Positions 45,603 to 53,093 of a DNA stretch of 64,000 nucleotides are shown here, in pieces. The position numbers were made by a program, and so were the translations under genes. The stretch spans positions 1 to 64,000 of the forward strand of contig NZ_QMJY01000081.1 in assembly GCF_003574395.1 (NCBI RefSeq), read 5' to 3'. Below the pieces are notes generated by a model. It had not been told where the DNA came from. It saw only the letters and a list, made by a program, of their open reading frames with translations, and searched no databases. The first letter of the stretch is position 1, and each line of letters starts with the position of its first letter. This DNA comes from Tabrizicola thermarum (GTDB lineage Bacteria; Pseudomonadota; Alphaproteobacteria; Rhodobacterales; Rhodobacteraceae).

Positions 45603-46997
45603 TCAATAGCGGTAGTGGTCCGACTTGAACGGGCCTTCGACCTTGACGCCGATGTAGTCGGCCTGATCCTTGCGCAGTTCGGTCAGTTTGACGCCGATCT
45701 TCTTCAGGTGCAGGCGCGCCACTTTCTCGTCCAGCGCCTTGGGCAGGATGTAGACGCCGGGGGCGTAATCCTGCCCCTTGGTCCAGAGCTCGATCTGCGC
45801 GAGGACCTGGTTGGTGAAGCTGGCCGACATCACGAAGGACGGATGGCCGGTGGCATTGCCAAGGTTCAACAGACGCCCTTCGGACAGAAGGATGATCCGG
45901 TTGCCCGAGGGCATCTCGATCATGTCCACCTGGTCCTTGATGTTCGTCCACTTGTGGTTCCGCAGGGCCGCGACCTGGATCTCGTTGTCGAAGTGGCCGA
46001 TGTTGCCGACGATGGCCATGTCCTTCATCTGCCGCATGTGCTCGATGCGGATCACGTCCTTGTTGCCGGTGGTGGTGATGAAGATGTCCGCCGTGGCGAC
46101 CTCGTCCTCCAGCAGCGTCACCTCATATCCGTCCATCGCGGCCTGAAGCGCGCAGATCGGGTCGATCTCGGTCACTTTCACCCGCGCGCCCGCACCGCGC
46201 AAGCTGGCGGCCGAGCCCTTGCCCACGTCGCCATAGCCGCAGACCACGGCGACCTTGCCGGCCATCATCGTGTCGGTCGCGCGGCGGATGCCGTCGACAA
46301 GGCTTTCCTTGCAGCCGTACTTGTTGTCGAACTTCGACTTCGTCACGCTGTCGTTGACGTTGATCGCCGGGAAGGGCAGCAGGCCCTTCTTGTGCAGCTC
46401 ATACAGACGATGGACGCCCGTGGTGGTTTCCTCCGAGACGCCCTTGATCGCGGCGCGCTGCCTGGTGAACCAGCCGGGGCTGGCGGCAAGGCGCTTCCTG
46501 ATCTGGTTGAACAGGCAGACCTCTTCCTCGCTGGTCGGCACGGCGATCAGGTCGGTCTCGCCTGCCTCGACCCGCGCGCCGAGGAGGATGTAGAGCGTCG
46601 CATCCCCGCCGTCGTCGAGGATCATGTTGCAGGTCCCGCCCTCGCCGCCGAACTGGAAGATGCGGTCGGTGTAATCCCAGTATTGCTCCAGCGTTTCGCC
46701 CTTGATCGCAAAGACCGGGGTGCCCGAGGCCGCGATGGCGGCGGCGGCGTGGTCCTGGGTCGAGAAGATGTTGCAGGACGCCCAGCGGACATCGGCGCCC
46801 AGGGCCTTCAGCGTCTCGATCAGCACGCCGGTCTGGATCGTCATGTGCAAGGAGCCCGCGATCTTCGCGCCCTTCAGCGGCTGCGACGCGCCAAACTCCT
46901 CGCGACAGGCCATCAGGCCCGGCATCTCGGTCTCGGCGATGGTGAGTTCCTTGCGACCGAACTCGGCCAAAGCGATGTCCTTGACGATGTAATCCAT
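45603..46997 (-). CDS. ahcY: S-adenosylhomocysteine hydrolase
   Basis: Protein of 464 residues that cleaves S-adenosylhomocysteine to adenosine and homocysteine, keeping methyltransferases active. Clear motifs are [51 protein letters not shown], the NAD-binding [19 protein letters not shown] and the C-terminal KSDHYRY with the NAD-contacting lysine and tyrosine. In R. capsulatus ahcY lies beside hvrB, a LysR gene that activates it. Here a hvrB-like gene is about 2 kb away, with two unrelated genes between. No SAH riboswitch was recognised in the leader. Confidence 0.96.
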   Translation of the reverse strand: MDYIVKDIALAEFGRKELTIAETEMPGLMACREEFGASQPLKGAKIAGSLHMTIQTGVLIETLKALGADVRWASCNIFSTQDHAAAAIAASGTPVFAIKGETLEQYWDYTDRIFQFGGEGGTCNMILDDGGDATLYILLGARVEAGETDLIAVPTSEEEVCLFNQIRKRLAASPGWFTRQRAAIKGVSEETTTGVHRLYELHKKGLLPFPAINVNDSVTKSKFDNKYGCKESLVDGIRRATDTMMAGKVAVVCGYGDVGKGSAASLRGAGARVKVTEIDPICALQAAMDGYEVTLLEDEVATADIFITTTGNKDVIRIEHMRQMKDMAIVGNIGHFDNEIQVAALRNHKWTNIKDQVDMIEMPSGNRIILLSEGRLLNLGNATGHPSFVMSASFTNQVLAQIELWTKGQDYAPGVYILPKALDEKVARLHLKKIGVKLTELRKDQADYIGVKVEGPFKSDHYRY

Positions 46998-47057
46998 GGC
47001 GTCCTGTGCGTCCTGTATCCTGGGTTCGGCGCGGCCATATCAAATGCGGGCCGCCAA

Positions 47058-47077
47058 GACAACGCGGCGCTCTTGTC
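47058..47077. promoter_or_regulatory. Dyad upstream of ahcY, possible LysR-type site
   Basis: GACAA and TTGTC form 5-bp inverted arms with a 10-base spacer, 61-80 bases ahead of the ahcY start. The minus-strand reading includes TTGACA at its upstream edge. Spacing and size are compatible with a LysR-type recognition site, but a single short dyad is weak evidence. Confidence 0.35.
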
Positions 47078-47124
47078 AAGCACCCGGCTTTGTGAAGAGT
47101 CTGCCGCACAAGCAAAGGGAAGAC

Positions 47125-48069
47125 ATGCCGGACACTCAACGCCATGACTGCGCTGTCGCGTTCTGCTGCGACCGCAATTACTACCATCTTGCGCTGTTCA
47201 TGGTGTGGAAGATCGCGCACTACAATCCGAACCGCCGCTTCGACTTCGTGATTGCCAGCCGCGACGACCTGTCGCTGCCCGACTGGGCCCGCGCGACAGG
47301 CATCATCCTGCACCGGATCGGCGACCTGCCTCGGCACGCCGAAGTCGCGCGCTACGTCGGGTCCATGGCCCCGGTCTATCGGCTGGCCCTCGTGCGCGAG
47401 CTGGGAGACCGCTACCGCCGCCTGCTGTATCTGGACAGCGACATGTTCGTCGAAGGCGGCGACATCAACCGGCTGTTCGAGGTCGACATCGGTGAGAGGG
47501 CGATCGGCGCAGTTCTGGACGCGCCCTACTTCTTCACGCCGAATTTCCATGCGCGCGAATTCGTTCTGGCGGGCTTCCCGGCGCATCCCTACGTCAATAC
47601 CGGGCTCCAGCTCATCAATACGCGCGCCTATGCAGAGCAGGAGGTCGAACGGCGATCCTTCGACATCTGCAAGACGCATCCGCAGGCCATCGTACTGACC
47701 GACCAGTCCATGACGAACCTTGCCCTGCGTGGCGATTTCGCCCTGCTTGCCCCCTGCTGGAACTGGCAGACCAACAGCCGCTACCCGTTGATGCCCTGGC
47801 GCTATCCGGTCTTCCTGCGTCATTTCATCGGCCGGAACAAACCGGACCGGGACTCGAAAGGCGTGTACGAAGCGCGTTTCAACCAGGCCTATCGGCACTT
47901 CTGCGAAACACTGTTTCCCGAGGGTCTGCCGCTGCTTGCCCCGCCCTGCAATCCGATGCCGATGTCGCTGGGCGATCTGTCGAACATCGTCCTTCGCCAC
48001 ATCCGCGGGACCGCCATCATTCGTGACATGCTGACCCGCTTCCCGGACCCATACAGGGCCCGGACGTGA
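47125..48069 (+). CDS. Glycosyltransferase family 8 protein
   Basis: Protein of 314 residues with the GT8 layout: an N-terminal VAFCCDRNYYHLALFMVWKI strand-helix, YRLALVRELGDRYRRLLYLDSDM with the DXD metal motif at DSD, VNTGLQLINTRAY and the acceptor-side LTDQSMTNLAL. It should transfer glucose or galactose from a UDP-sugar, probably to LPS or capsule. Start at 47125 with AAGGGA upstream; the frame extends upstream into the ahcY control region without good start signals. It is followed with one-base overlap by the HD-domain gene. The pair sits as an insertion between ahcY and the hvrB-like region. Confidence 0.83.
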   Translation: MPDTQRHDCAVAFCCDRNYYHLALFMVWKIAHYNPNRRFDFVIASRDDLSLPDWARATGIILHRIGDLPRHAEVARYVGSMAPVYRLALVRELGDRYRRLLYLDSDMFVEGGDINRLFEVDIGERAIGAVLDAPYFFTPNFHAREFVLAGFPAHPYVNTGLQLINTRAYAEQEVERRSFDICKTHPQAIVLTDQSMTNLALRGDFALLAPCWNWQTNSRYPLMPWRYPVFLRHFIGRNKPDRDSKGVYEARFNQAYRHFCETLFPEGLPLLAPPCNPMPMSLGDLSNIVLRHIRGTAIIRDMLTRFPDPYRART

Positions 48070-48659
48070 TGGCTGCGCGCGCGTGGCAAAGGATGCTGTC
48101 CGGGCGAAGGCTGGACCTGCTGGACCCCACTCCGATGGACATCGAGGTCGAGGACATCGCGCATGGCCTTGCCTTCGTTGCACGCTGGAACGGCCAGACC
48201 CGCGGGGATTGGCCCTATTCGGTGGCCGAACATTCCCTGCTTGTCGAAGAGATCTTCGCCCGGTCAAACCCTGGCATCGCGGCGAAATGGCGACTGGCTG
48301 CCCTGCTGCACGACGCGCCGGAATATGTGATCGGCGACATGATAAGTCCGGTGAAGGCAGCAGTGGGTCCGGGATACGGCGCGCTGGACGAACGTCTCGC
48401 GGCGGCAGTTCACCTGCGGTTCGGGCTGCCGATGGTTCTGCCCGCGCCGATCAAGAAGGCGATCAAGGCGGCGGACAAGGTGTCTGCCTGGCTGGAAGCA
48501 GTGCGGATCGCAGGGTTCCAGGAAGCGGAGGCGGACAAGCTCTTCGGTCGGCCGCAGCCTGCGGTGATCCACCGGCTGGAAATCAGACTTCGTCCGCCCG
48601 CAGAGGTGCGGGCGGACTATGCGGCATCGGTTGCGCGGCTCCTGGCCGCCTGCGATTGA
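48069..48659 (+). CDS. HD-domain phosphohydrolase (YfbR-like)
   Basis: Protein of 196 residues containing the HD metal-binding pattern: YSVAEHSLLVEEI (first histidine), LAALLHDAPEYVIGDM (HD pair) and an aspartate in KAADKVSAW. This order matches YfbR-like 5'-nucleotidases and related HD hydrolases. The ATG at 48069 shares one base with the preceding stop (TGATG); a GTG three bases upstream is an alternative. The nucleotide substrate is unknown. It is likely co-transcribed with the GT8 gene. Confidence 0.8.
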   Translation: MAARAWQRMLSGRRLDLLDPTPMDIEVEDIAHGLAFVARWNGQTRGDWPYSVAEHSLLVEEIFARSNPGIAAKWRLAALLHDAPEYVIGDMISPVKAAVGPGYGALDERLAAAVHLRFGLPMVLPAPIKKAIKAADKVSAWLEAVRIAGFQEAEADKLFGRPQPAVIHRLEIRLRPPAEVRADYAASVARLLAACD

Positions 48660-48678
48660 CCGGGACAGCGGACCTGCA

Positions 48679-48837
48679 TCAGCGATTGAAGGTCCTGATC
48701 CGATCTGCGGTGTTCAGGCCCTTGATCTCCATGAACTCGCGCGGGCTGCGGCGCAGGTCCCGGCGGGGCAGATGATCTTCCGGCAGGCGTCCGAGCCGGG
48801 TTGCGATCAGCAGGGCGTCGGCGAATATATTCAACAT
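48679..48837 (-). CDS. 52-residue small protein divergent from the hvrB-like gene
   Basis: Short open frame encoding 52 residues, MLNIFADALLIATRLG at the N-terminus and ending MEIKGLNTADRIRTFNR. It is very basic (many arginines). Support comes from a strong ribosome-binding site (AGGAG, eight to nine bases before ATG) and from codon use like its neighbours. R. capsulatus has a small gene (orf5) near hvrB and ahcY; this could be its counterpart, but I could not compare sequences. It shares its 96-base upstream region with the LysR gene, so both are probably controlled from there. No family recognised. Confidence 0.62.
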   Translation of the reverse strand: MLNIFADALLIATRLGRLPEDHLPRRDLRRSPREFMEIKGLNTADRIRTFNR

Positions 48838-48896
48838 GGCCTTTCTCCTTTTGGCTGGTGATGCTGTCTTTTGACATGAAAAGCGGCATGATACGA

Positions 48897-48931
48897 TTCA
48901 ATAGCATTGCATACCTGTTAGAGGATCTAAC
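48897..48931. promoter_or_regulatory. Divergent control region: LysR-type dyad and SD-containing palindrome
   Basis: Two elements lie between the 52-residue gene and the LysR gene. TTCAATAGCATTGCA (48897-48911) is an inverted repeat with CAAT/ATTG core arms. GTTAGAGGATCTAAC (48917-48931) is a perfect 6-bp palindrome around GGA. It embeds the AGAGGA ribosome-binding site of the LysR gene, whose ATG follows two bases later. Upstream, TTGACA (48871-48876) with TACGAT 15 bases later is a possible promoter. The layout suits autoregulation. Confidence 0.45.
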
Positions 48932-48933
48932 AT

Positions 48934-49830
48934 ATGGCAACCGACTGGCGCAGCATCCCCTCGCTGACCGCGCTGCGGGCGTTCGCCGCGACGGCCGAGT
49001 TGCGCAGCTTTTCCCAGGCGGCGCGGGTCCTGAACGTCACCCATGCCGCCGTCGCCCAGCAGGTCCGCGCGCTTGAGGACCATCTGGGCCGTCCGCTGGT
49101 GCAGCGCGAAGGTCGGGGGGTCGGCCTGACCGCCGATGGCGAACAGCTTGCCGAGGCCCTGGGCGAGGGCTTCGCCGCCTTTCAGCGCGGTTTTGAAGCC
49201 CTGCGGGCGGGCGAGGCGGATCGCCCGGTGCGCGTCACTCTGACCGCAAGTTTCGCTGCACAATGGCTGATGCCAAGGCTTAAGGACTTCTGGCAGAAGC
49301 ATCCCGACATCGGCCTGTCCCTGCATCCCGAAAGCCGCGTCGTCGATCTGCACCGCGACCGGATGGATCTTGGCATCCGTTATGGCGCGGGTGCCTGGCC
49401 CGGAGTCGACAGCGTCTATCTGACCTCGGCGCATATGGTGATCGCCGGGGCGCCCGGCCTGCTTGGTGACCGGACTGACCTGTCGATCAGGGAGATGGCC
49501 GACATGGACTGGATCCTGTCCCGGACCTGGCCGGAACAGGACGCCTACCTGCGCCAGCTTGGGCTGGACCCCGAAGCGCTGAACCGGACCGACATCAACA
49601 GCGAGGAACTGGCCATTGCCGCGGCCCGGCAGGGACTTGCTCTGGTGATCGAAAGCGTCGCCCTGATCGAATCCGACGTGAGCGAAGGGCGGCTGCGAAT
49701 CGTGCACGAAAGCCGCGAAAAGCTCCCGGCCTATTTCATCGTGACCCTGCCCGGTCCAAAGCGCGCTGCGGTGCGGTCATTCCTGAAGTGGCTCGGGTCC
49801 GGCTCTATCGGCCTTGGCTCGGCAAGGTGA
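48934..49830 (+). CDS. hvrB: LysR-family regulator, HvrB-like
   Basis: Protein of 298 residues: helix-turn-helix near residues 10-60 (LTALRAFAATAELRSFSQAA and VTHAAVAQQVRALE) and a substrate-binding domain with the GcvA-type features RVTLTASFAAQWLMPRL and DLGIRYGAGAWPG. The symbol rests mainly on position: it lies beside an HvrA-like H-NS gene and regA and near ahcY, the order described for R. capsulatus, where HvrB activates ahcY and represses itself. The divergent small gene and the dyads at its 5' end fit self-control. A generic GcvA-like regulator remains possible. Confidence 0.72.
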   Translation: MATDWRSIPSLTALRAFAATAELRSFSQAARVLNVTHAAVAQQVRALEDHLGRPLVQREGRGVGLTADGEQLAEALGEGFAAFQRGFEALRAGEADRPVRVTLTASFAAQWLMPRLKDFWQKHPDIGLSLHPESRVVDLHRDRMDLGIRYGAGAWPGVDSVYLTSAHMVIAGAPGLLGDRTDLSIREMADMDWILSRTWPEQDAYLRQLGLDPEALNRTDINSEELAIAAARQGLALVIESVALIESDVSEGRLRIVHESREKLPAYFIVTLPGPKRAAVRSFLKWLGSGSIGLGSAR

Positions 49831-49933
49831 GCCAGCCTTTGCCGGCAGGTCGTCAGCACCGGTTTTCACGAAAGGCCGGCCAGCATCACGATCTGCGCCG
49901 GACGCAGCCCCGCTCAGGCAAAAGGCCCCGGCC

Positions 49934-50248
49934 TCAGATCGCCATGTCCTCGGGTTTCTTTCCCTGGGCCAACGCTTCCGTAAACCAGCGCGGCTTGCGG
50001 CCACGGCCCGACCAGGTATCTGCCGGATTCGCCGGATTTGCGTATTTCGCAACCGACGGAGACCGTTTGCGACCAGAGGTCAAGCCAGTCAGTTCGGCCA
50101 GGGTAAAGCCCATGGCCTTTGCCCTTTCTTCCAGCTCGGCCAATGCTTCGCGCTTGCGGCGATCCACATAACCCGAAATCGCCTTTGCTACCTGTGATTG
50201 CAAATCCTTCAGCTCTTTCAAGGAAAGGCTATTCAGGTCTATGTTCAA
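49934..50248 (-). CDS. hvrA: H-NS-type nucleoid protein, HvrA-like
   Basis: Small protein of 104 residues: an N-terminal coiled-coil dimer region (LSLKELKDLQSQVAKAI) rich in lysine and arginine, then the H-NS C-terminal DNA-binding core TWSGRGRKPRW. In purple bacteria such a protein downstream of regA (HvrA, 102 residues) tunes light-harvesting and nitrogen-fixation genes. The start is TTG at 50248 with a near-perfect AGGAGG eight bases upstream; no ATG is in place. It lies on the same strand as regA, 71 bases after it. Confidence 0.85.
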   Translation of the reverse strand: MNIDLNSLSLKELKDLQSQVAKAISGYVDRRKREALAELEERAKAMGFTLAELTGLTSGRKRSPSVAKYANPANPADTWSGRGRKPRWFTEALAQGKKPEDMAI

Positions 50249-50319
50249 TGTCTGATCCTCCTAGGATAAAGACATGCCTTGAATAGGTCGAATGAACGGT
50301 TTGCGCAAGAAAGGTTAAT

Positions 50320-50874
50320 TCATTTAGGGCTGCGCTTTGCAAGAATCCGCTGCAGCGTCCGGCGGTGCATAGAAAGCCTGCGCGCGGTTTCCGAGACATT
50401 GCGGTCGCACATCTCGTAGACGCGCTGGATGTGCTCCCACCGCACACGATCGGCAGACATCGGATTTTCCGACACTTCCGGCAGCGCGCCACCCCGCGCC
50501 AGCAGCGCATTGGTCACGTCATTCGCATCGGCCGGCTTTGACAGATAGTCGATGGCGCCGATCTTGACAGCGGCCACCGCCGTCGCAATCGCCCCGTAAC
50601 CGGTCAGCACCACGACGCGGCAATTCGGGCGCTTTTCGCGCAGGGCCTCGATCACCTCCAGCCCGTTGCCATCCTCCAGCCGCAGGTCGACCACGGCATA
50701 GGCCGGCGGGTGCGCGATGGCCTTGGCCCGGCCTTCCGCCACGCTCTGCGCCGTTTCGGGCAGGAACCCGCGTTTTTCCATCGCCTTGGCCAGACGTTTG
50801 ACGAAGGGCTCGTCATCGTCGACCAGAAGAAGGCTGCGGTCCGGTCCAAGATCTGCGGATGGGTCTTCGGTCAT
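50320..50874 (-). CDS. regA: Global redox response regulator RegA/PrrA
   Basis: Response regulator of 184 residues, exactly the family length. The receiver domain has the acidic triad VDDDEP, the phospho-acceptor D63 in VVDLRLEDGNG and K in YLSKPADA. After a proline-bearing linker the Fis-type helix-turn-helix ends in NVSETARRLSMHRRTLQRILAKR, almost invariant among RegA proteins. It is activated by RegB and controls photosynthesis, CO2 and N2 fixation and respiratory genes. The ATG at 50874 has AGGA seven bases upstream. It lies 27 bases downstream of senC and is probably in one unit with it. Confidence 0.96.
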   Translation of the reverse strand: MTEDPSADLGPDRSLLLVDDDEPFVKRLAKAMEKRGFLPETAQSVAEGRAKAIAHPPAYAVVDLRLEDGNGLEVIEALREKRPNCRVVVLTGYGAIATAVAAVKIGAIDYLSKPADANDVTNALLARGGALPEVSENPMSADRVRWEHIQRVYEMCDRNVSETARRLSMHRRTLQRILAKRSPK

Positions 50875-50901
50875 GCGACTATCCTGCAATGGCTACTGGC
50901 G

Positions 50902-51528
50902 TCACGGTGCAGCTTTGCTTGCCTCAACGAAACAAGCAACGCTTTCCGCCATTTGGTCAGAAGTAATCTCCCGACGGAAGAAATCCACAAAACCCCGGCC
51001 CGGAAGCATCAGATAGGTGAAGGTCGAATGATCCATGAGATAGTATTCGTCCCCCGTGTCCCGCCTCTTGTAGAAGGTCTTGTAGGCCTGCGACGCCGCC
51101 TTGACCTGCTCTGCGCTGCCGGTCAGGGCCACAAGTTTCGGGTGCATGTTCGCCGCATAATCGCGCAGGGCTTCGGGCGTATCGCGCTCCGGGTCGATCG
51201 AGATGAAAACGGGTGTCACGTCGATCCCCATCTTGTCCAGCTTATCCACCGCCTCGACGTTGCGGGACATGTCCAGCGGGCAGACATCGGGGCAGAAGGT
51301 GTAGCCGAAATAGACCAGCGACGGCTTGGTCAGCACATCCGCATCCGTCACGGTCGCGCCCGAGGTATTGACCAGAGTGAACGGCCCGCCGATATCGCCT
51401 CCGGCGACCTGGCCCTGACGGCATTCGGCAAAGACATCGTCCTTGCGATTGCCCAGCACATACCAGGCCGTCGCCCCAAGGAAGGCCAAGACCGCAACTG
51501 CGGCCACCCCGGCATAAAGTCTGGTCAT
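50902..51528 (-). CDS. senC: SCO1/SenC-family copper chaperone
   Basis: Membrane-anchored protein of 208 residues: an N-terminal helix (AGVAAVAVLAFLGATAWYV), then a thioredoxin-like fold with copper ligands C79 and C83 in TFCPDVC and H167 in LMDHSTF. SenC/PrrC proteins deliver copper to cytochrome oxidase and influence RegB signalling. The gene lies between regB (divergent, 96 bases away) and regA (same strand), the order found in Rhodobacter. GGAG precedes the ATG at 51528. Confidence 0.94.
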   Translation of the reverse strand: MTRLYAGVAAVAVLAFLGATAWYVLGNRKDDVFAECRQGQVAGGDIGGPFTLVNTSGATVTDADVLTKPSLVYFGYTFCPDVCPLDMSRNVEAVDKLDKMGIDVTPVFISIDPERDTPEALRDYAANMHPKLVALTGSAEQVKAASQAYKTFYKRRDTGDEYYLMDHSTFTYLMLPGRGFVDFFRREITSDQMAESVACFVEASKAAP

Positions 51529-51624
51529 CGGCGTCACTCCCTCTGCTCTGACGGGTCGCATTGATCTCAGATGGGGCCGCCCTTAACAATGGACAATCCT
51601 GACAGAGGCATATCCAGACCCAGC

Positions 51625-53016
51625 ATGGCACATCTTGCCACCGACTATCAGGCCCTGGACGCTGGGCCGAACTGGGTGCGGCTCAGGACGTTGATCGTCC
51701 TGCGCTGGATGGCGATTGCCGGTCAGGTCGCAACGATTCTGGTGGCCAGCCAGCTTTACGGCCTTGACCTGCCGCTGGGACTGGCGACCCTGGCAGTCGG
51801 CGCTTCGGTGATCGCGAACCTGCTTCTGGTCACGCTGTTTCCCGAAAACCGCCGCCTCTCGGAAGCCGAGGCCTTCCTGACCCTCCTCTTCGACCTTGCC
51901 CAGCTGGCCGTCCTGATCTTCCTGACCGGCGGCCTGACCAATCCCTTCGCGATCCTGGTGCTTGCCCCGGTCACCATCTCGGCCAGCGTCCTGCGGCTGC
52001 GCTCGACCATCGCCCTGGGCGCACTGGCGATCCTGATCGTCACGGCGGCCCTGTTCTGGCACCTGCCCCTGCGCTTTGCCGACGGCCAGGAACTGCTGAT
52101 CCCGCCGCTGTTCGTCTTCGGCTTCTGGCTGTCGATCGTCATCGGCATCCTCTTCCTCGGCCTCTATTCCCGCCGTGTCGCCACCGAGATGCGCTCGATG
52201 TCCGAGGCGCTTCTGGCAACCCAGATGGCCCTGGCACGCGAACAGAAGCTGACCGACCTCGCCGGGGTCGTCGCCGCGGCGGCGCATGAGCTCGGGACGC
52301 CGCTTGCGACCATCAAACTTGTCAGCGCCGAACTGATCGAGGAACTCGAAGGACAGCCCGAGCTTCAGGAAGATGCCCGCCTGATCCGCGATCAGGCCGA
52401 CCGCTGCCGGGACATCCTGCGCGACATGGGCCGCGCCGGGAAGGACGACCGCCACCTGCGCCAGGCCCCCTTGTCCGCCGTCCTGCGCGAGGCGGCCGAG
52501 CCGCATCTTGCCAGGGGCAAGCAGGTCGACTTCAGCTTCGGCCCGATGCAGGACGGCAGCCCGGAACAGCCCTTGATCCAGCGCCGCCCCGACGTCATCC
52601 ACGGCCTGCGCAACCTGGTCCAGAACGCCGTCGACTTTGCCCGGTCGCGGGTCTGGATCGAAGGCGAATGGTCCGCCTCGCGCATCGTGGTCCGCATCAC
52701 CGATGACGGCGACGGCTTTCCGCCCAGCGTGATCGGCCGGATCGGCGATCCCTTCGTCCGCGCCCGCCGAACCGAGTCAGACACCGAGAAACGCCCCGGC
52801 TATGAGGGCATGGGCCTTGGCCTGTTCATCGCCAAGACGCTGCTGGAACGGTCCGGGGCCGAGCTGTCCTTCGCCAATGCGACGGACCCGTTCCTTGCCC
52901 CAAGGGACCGCCCGGAGCGTTCGGGCGCCGTGATCGAGGCGGTCTGGAACGCAGAGGACCTGGTCGCCCCGGCCACGCCCGGCGGTCTGGGAGAGAACCA
53001 GCCCATTGCAGGATAG
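51625..53016 (+). CDS. regB: Redox sensor histidine kinase RegB/PrrB
   Basis: Membrane histidine kinase of 463 residues. Six N-terminal helices carry the ubiquinone-binding heptapeptide GGLTNPF at 102-108. The H-box AAAAHELGTPLATIK contains phospho-accepting H221, and the redox-switch cysteine is C261 in ADRCRDILR, as in the family. The catalytic domain has the N, G1 and G2 boxes (LVQNAVDFA, ITDDGDGFPP, GMGLGLFIAKTLLE). The start at 51625 gives a 15-residue tail before NWVRLRT, like PrrB. An upstream ATG at 51589 is possible; neither has a strong ribosome-binding site. It senses the quinone pool and phosphorylates RegA. Confidence 0.95.
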   Translation: MAHLATDYQALDAGPNWVRLRTLIVLRWMAIAGQVATILVASQLYGLDLPLGLATLAVGASVIANLLLVTLFPENRRLSEAEAFLTLLFDLAQLAVLIFLTGGLTNPFAILVLAPVTISASVLRLRSTIALGALAILIVTAALFWHLPLRFADGQELLIPPLFVFGFWLSIVIGILFLGLYSRRVATEMRSMSEALLATQMALAREQKLTDLAGVVAAAAHELGTPLATIKLVSAELIEELEGQPELQEDARLIRDQADRCRDILRDMGRAGKDDRHLRQAPLSAVLREAAEPHLARGKQVDFSFGPMQDGSPEQPLIQRRPDVIHGLRNLVQNAVDFARSRVWIEGEWSASRIVVRITDDGDGFPPSVIGRIGDPFVRARRTESDTEKRPGYEGMGLGLFIAKTLLERSGAELSFANATDPFLAPRDRPERSGAVIEAVWNAEDLVAPATPGGLGENQPIAG

Positions 53017-53093
53017 GCGCCGGTTAACCCGCGATTAACTCTTCCACGTCTACCTTTCATTCAAGCTGAATCCATTTTCGGGGTTTTTCAGGG

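Noticed and set aside
46998-47124. SAH riboswitch in the ahcY leader
   Set aside because: I could not find the conserved core of an SAH or SAM/SAH riboswitch; only a short dyad is present.
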